From Candidatus Obscuribacterales bacterium (lineage in GTDB: Bacteria > Cyanobacteriota > Vampirovibrionia > Obscuribacterales > Obscuribacteraceae), in contig JAGVKB010000060.1 in the NCBI GenBank assembly GCA_020050835.1, forward strand, positions 1-46,068: a DNA stretch of 46,068 bases. The letters are read 5' to 3'. Made by a program: the position numbers and the translations under genes. The notes under the pieces were generated by a model that saw only the letters and a list, made by a program, of their open reading frames with translations, ran no database searches and was not told the origin of the DNA. Positions within the stretch are counted from its first letter, which is position 1. Each line of letters starts with the position of its first letter. This document shows, one piece after another, positions 24,660 through 32,509 of this stretch.

Positions 24660-25601
24660 TTCTACAACTCTAGGTTGAGAACACTATATATATACACCCT
24701 TTTGCCACCGTTTTAACACTGTGTCAGGAAATACTTCTGAGATCGATCGAATACAAAGACAATATCTTTAACGCCCACAAACCACATCCGCTTGAGCAGC
24801 AGAAATTACCACCGCCGGATACGCGCCAAACATCCCCCTGACAAGCGTTAAAGTTTGTAAATAGTTAGCAGCGCCACCTCTTTCTATGTGTCTGCAGTAG
24901 ACTGTGTGACTTCTCCTATTGCTTGAGAATTGGCAGCGCTACCCGCTTCGTCTGATCTTACTCAGTTTGACTTGCCCTCTTCGTGCCAGGTGAACAGGAT
25001 GTGAACGAAATCGCTCAACGTTGAATCTTGCCACCCTTCATACGAACTAGAAACTACATGGGCTCAATCGGGGTCCTGCACTTGCTTCCAAACTCATACT
25101 TCGCCTGATTGGAAAGGTTGCTGCCTTTCCATCTTACTTTCCTGTTCCTACCATCTTTGCTTACCTGGATTGATACCATTGTTCAACAAAGCTGCCGCTT
25201 CAATCGAAGCGCCTCGTGCTTGACTAACAATTTTTGGTGTGCGTGAGTCTTTCTTGAGAACGAAGACGCGCTTACCGCTCACTGTTACCTTTAGCCTGGA
25301 AGACGGATAACTTACCATCTGTGTGCAAGCCTCTGATTGACAGATACACCCGAAAGAAAATCCTTTTCGGTTGTCACTTTTGAAGTCCTTCGGTAGGGAT
25401 ACCTAGCAACTACTAGGCATCCACTTCTTTTGAAATCCAACGGGGACAATATGGTAATTAGCACAAGTTAGGGAGTGAGAACTGGTAGGGCTATTAGAAG
25501 CCAGAAAAGATAACTGAAAACAGAGAGTAACTCACCCAACAGATATAGTTTTTTGGGATAATGTCCTGTTCATGCTCTAAGTTTGTTATTGGAGAAGTTC
25601 C
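24660..25601. other. Long poorly coding region before the protease-TPR gene
   Basis: About 940 bp, AT-richer than the flanks and without a long frame. A GGAAAGGttgctgCCTTTCC hairpin lies near 25110-25130 and a CCTAG/CTAGG repeat near 25402-25417. One possible short minus-strand gene (25148-25318) is listed separately. With the preceding DUF3800 pair and 48-bp repeats this looks like a decayed or acquired segment. Confidence 0.45.
25148..25318 (-). CDS. Possible small protein or gene remnant, 56 residues
   Basis: A minus-strand frame from the ATG at 25318 (AGAGG lies about 10 nt upstream) encodes 56 basic residues, including RLKVTVSGKRVFVLKKDSR and IVSQARGASIEAAALLNNG. The amino-acid composition looks protein-like. 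The frame is open about 60 bp upstream of the ATG, including FSFGCICQSEACTQ, before a stop at 25405. It may be the surviving end of a longer broken gene. No family is recognised. Confidence 0.33.
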   Translation of the reverse strand: MVSYPSSRLKVTVSGKRVFVLKKDSRTPKIVSQARGASIEAAALLNNGINPGKQRW

Positions 25602-27980
25602 ATGTCATACGGTAGCCTGTCGCGACGACACGGGCTATGCACCCGTCAAACATGCATTGTGACGGGGCTCTTATGTCTAAGCGTGATTAACTTGGGCCAG
25701 CTCCCAGCAAAGTCTGCTCAGCCAGCCGCCGAGAGAAACTCGCCGCCGGAGACCGCGGTCCAATCCACCCAATCCGAGGCAGCAAAAGATCTCGCAGCCA
25801 AGATAGTGACAGCATATGGCGGCGCCGCTCGACTGAAGGAGCTGAAGAATCTTGCTTACAAGAGTCACGGCACTCATTCAGTCGTCTCCGGCGTTTCCGG
25901 CGCATCAAACTCGTTGGTTTGCAGCATCGTCGGGCAGGGAGACAAAATTCGGCTGGAGACGAGATTGATTGGCCAGGAGATGATCTTGGGGTTCAACGGA
26001 AAGGACAGCTGGACTCAATTTGGCGACTGGGTAAATCCGAGCACCGAGACAACCGTCAAAAGGCTCTCAGACGAAATCAGGCATGGACTCAATCTTCTGG
26101 CTGACATAAGCGATCCCCAGCGCCGGCTTGAGCTCACCGGCAAGAAGGCGGTACAAGGAAAAACTTGCTACGTTTTGATGGTCTACGCAGATGACGGTAA
26201 ACCATCCACATTTTACTGCGATCAAGCCACGCATCTGGTCTTGCGCAGCGAATTCATCGGAGTCGACCATGAACAGGGCGTGCCGGCTCTGCAGGCGGTA
26301 GAGTATTTCGATTATCGCCCGATCGCCGGCACGGTAACGCCCTACAAAACAGTCGAATATACCGGGCAGAAGAAGACTTCCGAGACAGTGCTCGATGCAA
26401 TTGAGATTGGCTTGACCGTCGATGACAAACTTTTCGAGATGCCGGCCGAATCAGAAGTAGCTCGAGTCAAAGAAGGACCAGTCACTGTCCCGTTCGACTT
26501 CATAGCCAACGAGATCATCGTTAAGGTCAAGATCGGCTCTTCCGATTACAAATTGATTCTCGATACCGGTGCCAGTCAGTCAGTCATTGACAAGTCGGTC
26601 GCCTCGACGATCGGCTCCGTTTCGCAGGCCGATTTCTCAATCACGGCCGGTTCCAAAGCGGTCCCTCTCAGCTATTTGACTGTGCCGAGTCTCACCATTG
26701 GTGATATTACTCTCAATAGTGTCCCGGCGCTCGTTACCGACCTCTCATCCTTCGCCAAGGCGATCGGAGAACGCCCAGCTGGGTTGCTTGGAGCCAACAT
26801 TCTCAGGAGATTCTTAATTACGATCGACTTCCGAGACAAGAAGCTCGTCTTTGCAGATCCGCATAAAGTCTCCATCCCGGAAGGAGCCACCGTCATAAAA
26901 ACATCTCCAGTTTACGGTGCTACCGCTCTGGTTATCCCAGGAAAGCTAGACGACAAGCTGTCTTTGAACTTCCTGGTCGATACCGGTGCCAGCTTCAGCA
27001 ATCTTCCCCAGACAGCTGTAAAACCGATCAATTCCGTACCGCTCTTGCCGGTCGGCCAAATCTTCGGTATCGACGGCAAGAAGCAAGATATCGGGTCGAT
27101 TCGATTGAGCACATTGAAGCTCGGCGCTCTACAACTTAAAGACCCGGTCTTTGCGCTCTCCCCCGAAGGCGCCAGTACAACCGGTGGCTCCGGTCTCTTT
27201 ACGGCCGGTTCGATGGGAATCCTTGGCACTCCTATCTGGAGTCAATTTCGAATGACAATCGACTATCGAAATGAAAGGCTGATTCTCGAGCCGATCGCTA
27301 CTAGAACCAAAAATCTCGCAACCAATGCCAAGCTCAGAGCGATTGAGCGGGCTTTTCACAGAGGAAGGAATATCGATCTGGCAATTAAGGCATGCGAAGA
27401 GATCGTGAGTGACGCTCATCCCAAATATGAATACGGCACCGAAGCGCTCGGTCTGGCCGCGCTCGCCGGGTACTACATGGATAAGAGCACGCTGACAAAA
27501 AATCCGCTCTGGCTGTCGCTTGCCGGTCGCGAATACGCGCGCGCCTCGTCCCTGGCCAGGCAAGCCAACGATAAAGAAATCAGCGGCAACGTTATGGCGC
27601 AGTGGGCCGGTTACTATCTTTCCAACGCTAAGAGCCCCTCCGATTTACTCTCGGCACGCAGCCTTTTGCAGCAAGCGGCGGCGACCGCCCCCACCGATGC
27701 GACTGTTTTCGTCTGGCTGGGAGCAATGTTGTTGAAAGCTAACAACTTGGAAATGGCCGAAAAGACGCTCGACCAAGCCTTAATGCTCGATCCCTCCAAC
27801 TGGCGAGCGCTCTGGAGTCAATACGAGCTTTCCAAAGCTCAGAACAATTCACGCATGCAGTACCTGGTCATCAACCAGCTCAAGCATTACTATGGAGATT
27901 CCCCCGAGGTCTTAGCGATTGCTGGACAAAAATCAGCTCCTGCTGTCAAGAAAGCAGCCGCTAGCGTGAAACCGAAATAG
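25602..27980 (+). CDS. Exported protein with two retroviral-type aspartyl protease domains and C-terminal TPRs
   Basis: 792 residues from an ATG behind TTGGAGAAG. An N-terminal hydrophobic segment (about residues 17-38, CIVTGLLCLSVINLGQLPAKSA) suggests export. Residues about 60-290 form a beta-rich region (KIVTAYGGAARLKELKN) like outer-membrane lipoprotein-sorting/LolA-type repeats. Two pepsin/retropepsin-like half domains follow: LILDTGASQSVID with Asp321, and LVDTGASFSNL with Asp460, each with a downstream Gly-Leu-Leu-Gly or GILG strand (GLLGANIL, GILGTPI). Residues about 590-770 contain TPR-like helices (FVWLGAMLLKANNLEMAEKTLDQALMLDPSN). Tandem DTGA lobes in one chain could form an active intramolecular dimer in the periplasm. 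The substrate is unknown. Confidence 0.8.
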   Translation: MSYGSLSRRHGLCTRQTCIVTGLLCLSVINLGQLPAKSAQPAAERNSPPETAVQSTQSEAAKDLAAKIVTAYGGAARLKELKNLAYKSHGTHSVVSGVSGASNSLVCSIVGQGDKIRLETRLIGQEMILGFNGKDSWTQFGDWVNPSTETTVKRLSDEIRHGLNLLADISDPQRRLELTGKKAVQGKTCYVLMVYADDGKPSTFYCDQATHLVLRSEFIGVDHEQGVPALQAVEYFDYRPIAGTVTPYKTVEYTGQKKTSETVLDAIEIGLTVDDKLFEMPAESEVARVKEGPVTVPFDFIANEIIVKVKIGSSDYKLILDTGASQSVIDKSVASTIGSVSQADFSITAGSKAVPLSYLTVPSLTIGDITLNSVPALVTDLSSFAKAIGERPAGLLGANILRRFLITIDFRDKKLVFADPHKVSIPEGATVIKTSPVYGATALVIPGKLDDKLSLNFLVDTGASFSNLPQTAVKPINSVPLLPVGQIFGIDGKKQDIGSIRLSTLKLGALQLKDPVFALSPEGASTTGGSGLFTAGSMGILGTPIWSQFRMTIDYRNERLILEPIATRTKNLATNAKLRAIERAFHRGRNIDLAIKACEEIVSDAHPKYEYGTEALGLAALAGYYMDKSTLTKNPLWLSLAGREYARASSLARQANDKEISGNVMAQWAGYYLSNAKSPSDLLSARSLLQQAAATAPTDATVFVWLGAMLLKANNLEMAEKTLDQALMLDPSNWRALWSQYELSKAQNNSRMQYLVINQLKHYYGDSPEVLAIAGQKSAPAVKKAAASVKPK

Positions 27981-28122
27981 CCTGCCGACTGCTTCTTAGT
28001 TGCCGACAACCAGGCTGCCGAATCTTCACCAGCTATGATACCAAACTCCAACTCTGCTCCCGATTGCCAATTCCGTCGCCGGCAGCTGATCGCTTAGCAC
28101 AGACCAGCTAATCACCGGCTTG

Positions 28123-28539
28123 TTAGCAGACAGCTTCCGGAGAGATTTGCACGACTTGAAATGGCAGGCTGCCTGAGTCTTCGCCTTCCAGAGCAAGCAC
28201 TATGTTGTACATTCCTTCTTCGCGAAAGGTAAGCCCGGTGAAAGCGCTGATGATTTTATGGGTCATATTCCGGTTTGGCAGAGGCTCGACCTTTGCAACG
28301 GGCGAGTTGGCGATGATCTGTCCCTGCCGATCGACAATCCGAAACTGATAACTAAATTCACTGTGAGACCCGGTCAGCTGCGCGAAAGCATAGACGAGCG
28401 GAATGACAGCAGGAAAGGTATGAACCGAGACGCCGTTGTGTATGTTGATGCAGGAGATGGCATCTCTGCGCAGAACATCTTGCAGCACTCTTTCGCAAAG
28501 AATGATTCCGATAACTTGTGGACGGTCGGATTTACTCAA
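28123..28539 (-). CDS. DUF6941-like protein
   Basis: A 138-residue protein: ERVLQDVLRRDAISCINIHNGVSVHTFPAVIPLVYAFAQLTG followed by a beta-sandwich-like half (FSYQFRIVDRQGQIIANSP, LTFREEGMYNIVLALEG). This matches DUF6941-type proteins of unknown function. The frame opens with TTG at 28539, 12 nt after AGGAGG. That spacing is long, but no ATG or GTG is better placed, so the start is uncertain. It converges on the protease-TPR gene with 140 bp between the stops. A cytoplasmic location is likely (no signal or membrane segment). Confidence 0.65.
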   Translation of the reverse strand: MSKSDRPQVIGIILCERVLQDVLRRDAISCINIHNGVSVHTFPAVIPLVYAFAQLTGSHSEFSYQFRIVDRQGQIIANSPVAKVEPLPNRNMTHKIISAFTGLTFREEGMYNIVLALEGEDSGSLPFQVVQISPEAVC

Positions 28540-28684
28540 GTTCTTGCCAAACCTCCTAAGTGAGCTCCCCTGATTATACGGGACGATAACCGGCGGACGA
28601 ACGGCTGTGCCATCCCTGGCTTCAAGTCGGTTTGCATGATATTTTGCTACCAGGACGGTTGAGTGTCGGATTTGGTGCTACCTA

Positions 28685-28813
28685 ATGTTGGATCCGGAAG
28701 AGCTCACATTTGTGCAGTGGTTCTGGATTGTATTTGCAATCGTGGTCGTAGTTTGCTGGTTTTGTTGCTGGGTGGACGTTAATTACCAGTTCACCAACAT
28801 GCCATCCGGCTAG
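28685..28813 (+). CDS. Possible small membrane protein, 42 residues
   Basis: A short frame (ATG at 28685, TAG at 28811) encodes an acidic start (MLDPEELTF), one strongly hydrophobic aromatic/Val helix (WFWIVFAIVVVVCWFCCW) and a short polar tail. This is a typical single-span small protein. No clear ribosome site is visible, and it lies alone in the 460-bp gap between the DUF6941-like and GGDEF genes. The rest of the gap shows nothing else. Support comes from composition alone. Confidence 0.35.
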   Translation: MLDPEELTFVQWFWIVFAIVVVVCWFCCWVDVNYQFTNMPSG

Positions 28814-29002
28814 ACGGACAGGCAATTTGAAGCCTTGATTTAAGCAGCGGTAGCGCGCGGCCGGTCGACATTTTTGCACTGCAGCGACACAGCGTGCAGC
28901 CCTGGCAACCGTTTCGACAATCGCAGATAAAAAATCTGCTTATCACTCCAATCCTCTGGGAATAGAATGGATGTAGTGGGCGCCTTGTAAGTGAGTTGGG
29001 TT

Positions 29003-29716
29003 ATGGCTAAGAATCCAAAGGACGAAGAATGGGCATGGTCTGGGAGGGAATCACCCTTTCAGCGCAAGCTTGCCAATCTACGCAGCGACGCCTATTCGGG
29101 CGGCGCCACACCGGGGCGAACAGCACCGACCAATCAGCATCAGACCCACTCGATAGACCCAAGCGCCTTATTGCGTGACACTCAACAGAGCCTGGCTCAG
29201 ACCAGACCGGAAGACCTCGAAGCGCAGGCCTTGCTAGACTCTCAAACCGGTCTCCTCAACTCTCGGCAGTTTCTCAAGAAACTGGAATACGAGCTGAAGC
29301 GCGGGATGCGTTACAAACGCCCGGTGGCTTTATGCATGATTTCAGTGGACGGCACGAAAGAAGTGAAGAAGATGTACGGAGCACCGACCGGAGAGAAATT
29401 GGTAAAGCTGGCGGCAGATGCGATCCTTGGATCGGTGAGAGATGTTGACTATGCAGCTCGCTATTCAGCCGAAGTGTTGGCCATTATCTTTCCGGAAACC
29501 AATTCCAACGGCGTCAAGGTTCCCGCTGAACGTATTCGTCAGAAGATTCGCAATCAAGTGACCGATATTGGCGGCGAAGCCGTTTACATTACAGCAAGTC
29601 TAGGCTGTGCTTCCTTTCCGGCTCACGCTCGAGAACCCAACGAACTGATTACCAAGGCGATTTTAGCTCTGGAAACCGGCACACAACGGGGCGGCGACGT
29701 CGTAATCATCTCCTGA
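29003..29716 (+). CDS. Degenerate GGDEF-domain protein
   Basis: 237 residues (ATG 29003; a GTG at 28991 is an alternative). The first 75 residues are polar and probably disordered. The GGDEF fold begins at LDSQTGLLNSRQFLKKLEYELKRGMRYKRPVALCMISVDG and continues to DYAARYSAEVLAIIFPETN and ITASLGCASFPAHAREPNELITKA. The signature GG(D/E)EF is replaced by SAEVL at residues 155-159, so cyclic-di-GMP synthesis is not expected. It may bind GTP or act as a scaffold or signal receptor. No sensor domain or membrane segment precedes it. Confidence 0.82.
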   Translation: MAKNPKDEEWAWSGRESPFQRKLANLRSDAYSGGATPGRTAPTNQHQTHSIDPSALLRDTQQSLAQTRPEDLEAQALLDSQTGLLNSRQFLKKLEYELKRGMRYKRPVALCMISVDGTKEVKKMYGAPTGEKLVKLAADAILGSVRDVDYAARYSAEVLAIIFPETNSNGVKVPAERIRQKIRNQVTDIGGEAVYITASLGCASFPAHAREPNELITKAILALETGTQRGGDVVIIS

Positions 29717-30424
29717 AAAGATCGGTTCGTCCGAAGCACGATGCAAAATCGGCCGCTGACAGCGTGTCTAAAATGGACCGGCCGAATCAGTCTTCATCTG
29801 GGCTAATACGCTTGTCTCGCGCACCTGCGCCATTCACGTCTGTTAACCAGTAACCAAGAACCAACTACAAGAACAATCTCTGCTCAAATCATTTGACAAC
29901 CCTGGTGTCGGTTAATTCCGGGGTTGTTAATCGGCAGAGATCACCGCTCATGACAGGAAAATAAGTTAACCATTATGGTTGATTTCAGCCAAAAGGTCTT
30001 AATAGAGTTATTTACATCTGTTTCCTAACCACACGGCACGTCTCACCAAACAAGCGTAACAATACTCTCTAGCGCTCACCATAAGACTTTCCAGAGCTCC
30101 AGCTTCAACAGCACGAGCAGCAGGAGATTTTACAGGCAGCACCAGAGAGCCACTTACGCCACCGATTTGGCGACCAGCATTACTTGCTTTCGCGTACCCA
30201 TCAGACTGGGTCCACGCGCAGGCTGGGAATTCCTTGACCTCACGCAATGGTGCTCAAGCGCTCGCTTGCCTCAACGGAAAGCCGCCGCCGGAGCACGATT
30301 TCAATGTCACTCCTACGTTCAGCACGGCTACGACGGTTAGACGCCGTCGACCTCTGTGCGTTCCAAAAACGCAAAGGCGTCAAGCATTGCTGACGTCGGA
30401 GCACCTACACAAAGGAACCTTTCT
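29717..30424. other. Intergenic region, about 700 bp
   Basis: An inverted repeat at 29896-29927 (ACAACCC / GGGTTGT around TGGTGTCGG and so on) may terminate the GGDEF transcript. A perfect palindrome AACCATTATGGTT lies at 29968-29980. A minus-strand frame at 30008-30247 has no convincing start. The last 70 bp are the leader of the CoaE-fusion gene. Confidence 0.45.
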
Positions 30425-32410
30425 ATGAACGAGACAAAGTCTTCAGCCCGAGCCGGGCTGACAGAGGCGGGCGCCCCCGGGCGGCCCTATGTCCTCGGCA
30501 TTACAGGCAGCATCGCCTGCGGAAAGGGTTTGATTGCGGATTGCGCGCGAGCGGCTGGGATCCCGGTGGAAGACACCGACAAGATCTCTCACTCGTTGCT
30601 CGACACGCCAAGCTCCGATCCCAACTCGGCTTACCAGAAGGTAATCCAACGATTCGGTTCTGATCTCGTCGATGCCCACACCGGCAAGATCGACCGCAGC
30701 AAATTGCGGAAAGCCGCTTTTGCAGATGCTCAGAGCAAGGCGGACCTGGAGGCGATCCTGCATCCAGCCATCCTTGTCCTCACCGAAGAACTTCTCCGGA
30801 AGCACGCAGCGGCCGGGCAGGCAATCGTTGCGGTCGAGATGCCGCTGCTCCATGAATCGAACCTCGAGTCGATGTTCGATGAGATCTGGGCGGTCGTCTC
30901 TTCGCTCGCGGTGCAGGTCAAGCGCCTGATGGAACGCGACGAAGTCTCGGAGCAGGAGGCGCTTTTCCGCATCGGCAAACTGTGGCCGCAGAAGGCGAAA
31001 GCCGCTCTGTCCCATCGCAAGATCGACAACTCCGGCACCAAGGAGGAGACCGGCAAGCAGGTAGAACACTGCATCGCGCTTGCCCGGGCTTCGCAGAAGG
31101 AGAGTCGTCTGATCATCTGCGAAGACGACCACTGTCAGTGCTGCGTCACTCCGCTTGCTCTGGCCGTCGCCAATCAGCCGACTGGCACGCCGGGCGCAGA
31201 GCGGAAGTCGCGCAACGAGCAATATCGCGATCTGCTCAGGCGTGGAGCGGCTCTGGCCACCGACGATGCTCTGGACAAGATGGGAGACATCGCGACGACT
31301 TGCCATAAGCAAGCCGACGCGCATGTCGCCATCGAAGCCACCGCGGACAAAGTCGGACCGGACGGCTCCAAGTCGCTGGCCGGCAGCGAGCTGCTCGTGC
31401 GAGTGCTCATGTCGGTTAAGAACAGCGGCGACAATTGCCACTCACCGCCACCCGGTGACTGCAGCTGCGGTTGCGGCAAGACCTGCCGAGTTGCTTGCGC
31501 CTGCCAACCCGACTGTGGTTGCAAGTGCACGCCGCCGCCACCACCGCCGCCGCCACCTCCTCCACCACCTCCGCCGCCTCCTCCACCACCTCCGCCGCCT
31601 CCTCCACCGCCGCCACCTCCTCCACCGCCACCTCCTCCGCGCCGGTCGAGCGAGTGGTGGCTCGGTTTGATCACACTGCTCCTCGGCGTTGTGGTCGCTC
31701 TGCTGTTGGTCGGAGGAGCCACAGCGCTCTGGTGGTACCAGCCCTGGGTGAAGAAGCCGTGTCCGCCACCGGTGGTGGTGAACCCTGATCCACCCGGACC
31801 GGTCAAGCCGCCGGTTGTACCGCCAGTGTTAGTACCACCGGTAGTGCCGTCCGGCACTTTCCCTCCGCCTGCGGATCCCTGCCCGACCGGAACGGTGCGG
31901 TCGGGCGACGCTCCTAAATTTACCCTGCCTTACCTGCACAACCAGGTTCGGCAGAGAGCAACGGAGTATGTCGTAACCTACCTGCCTGATTGCCAGGGAG
32001 CGACGCTCGAATGCTGGTATCAGGACAGCAGCGGCACCAGACTGTTGCTGAACAGGCAGGAGTATGGTCCCAACCTGGCATTCAGCCAGCAATGGATCAT
32101 CACCTACTCTCAGTTCGGCAATTACGTCTGGGTCGACCAGTTCAAGGCTCCCAACCTGTTTGTCAGTCGCTTCGTCTACGAGTACGACAGCGCCGGCAAG
32201 ACGATTCGGTTGCGGCGTCTCGACGGTTATCAGCGCATGCTGACCAGAGTGACGGTGGCAGGCGGCTCTGATCCGGGCGCCGGACAGGTCGTCACTCTCG
32301 AGCGGTTCAACCAGTTCGGCGTTGCAATCGAAGTGCGTCGGCTGAGTTCGCTCGACGACTCTGCAGTGATAAGCGAGTTCTACATGTTCGACCGGTTTGG
32401 GCGGAAGTAA
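30425..32410 (+). CDS. CoaE-like kinase fused to Cys-rich segment, 36-Pro tract, TM helix and outer domain
   Basis: 661 residues from the ATG at 30425 behind AAAGGAA. Residues about 20-225 follow dephospho-CoA kinase along most of its length: GITGSIACGKG P-loop region, VEDTDKIS, FGSDLVDAHTGKIDRSKL, EAILHPAI, VAVEMPLLHESNLE, KIDNSGTKEETGKQ. The P-loop ends Gly-Lys-Gly instead of Gly-Lys-Ser/Thr, so ATP binding or phosphotransfer is doubtful. About residues 225-345 form an unrecognised helical region. A Cys-rich stretch follows (CSCGCGKTC, CACQPDCGCKC), then exactly 36 prolines (residues 370-405), one membrane helix (WWLGLITLLLGVVVALLLVGG) and a Pro-rich linker. The last ~140 residues form a beta-rich outer domain with FDRFG-type repeats. 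Orientation N-in/C-out is inferred. PPK2 lies downstream. Confidence 0.85.
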   Translation: MNETKSSARAGLTEAGAPGRPYVLGITGSIACGKGLIADCARAAGIPVEDTDKISHSLLDTPSSDPNSAYQKVIQRFGSDLVDAHTGKIDRSKLRKAAFADAQSKADLEAILHPAILVLTEELLRKHAAAGQAIVAVEMPLLHESNLESMFDEIWAVVSSLAVQVKRLMERDEVSEQEALFRIGKLWPQKAKAALSHRKIDNSGTKEETGKQVEHCIALARASQKESRLIICEDDHCQCCVTPLALAVANQPTGTPGAERKSRNEQYRDLLRRGAALATDDALDKMGDIATTCHKQADAHVAIEATADKVGPDGSKSLAGSELLVRVLMSVKNSGDNCHSPPPGDCSCGCGKTCRVACACQPDCGCKCTPPPPPPPPPPPPPPPPPPPPPPPPPPPPPPPPPPPPRRSSEWWLGLITLLLGVVVALLLVGGATALWWYQPWVKKPCPPPVVVNPDPPGPVKPPVVPPVLVPPVVPSGTFPPPADPCPTGTVRSGDAPKFTLPYLHNQVRQRATEYVVTYLPDCQGATLECWYQDSSGTRLLLNRQEYGPNLAFSQQWIITYSQFGNYVWVDQFKAPNLFVSRFVYEYDSAGKTIRLRRLDGYQRMLTRVTVAGGSDPGAGQVVTLERFNQFGVAIEVRRLSSLDDSAVISEFYMFDRFGRK

Positions 32411-32438
32411 AACTCCGTCCAGCCGGCCACCGGCTACT

Positions 32439-32468
32439 GGCGCTCCCGGCATTCAAACCGGGAGCGCC
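32439..32468 (+). terminator. Perfect hairpin between CoaE-fusion and PPK2 genes
   Basis: GGCGCTCCCGG and CCGGGAGCGCC form an 11-bp perfect stem with an 8-nt loop, 28 bp after the stop of the fusion gene and about 30 bp before the PPK2 ribosome site. No U-tract follows. It may attenuate or process the transcript rather than fully terminate it. Confidence 0.5.
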
Positions 32469-32509
32469 TCGTTACGTTCATGACCACAACTTCAAAGGAA
32501 AAGGACAAC

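Noticed and set aside
30008-30247. 79-codon minus-strand frame in the gap before the CoaE fusion
   Set aside because: No ribosome site, no known motif and no coding bias; kept only as part of the intergenic entry.
31174-31857. Minus-strand poly-glycine protein
   Set aside because: It is simply the complement of the proline tract of the CoaE fusion and has no independent start signal.
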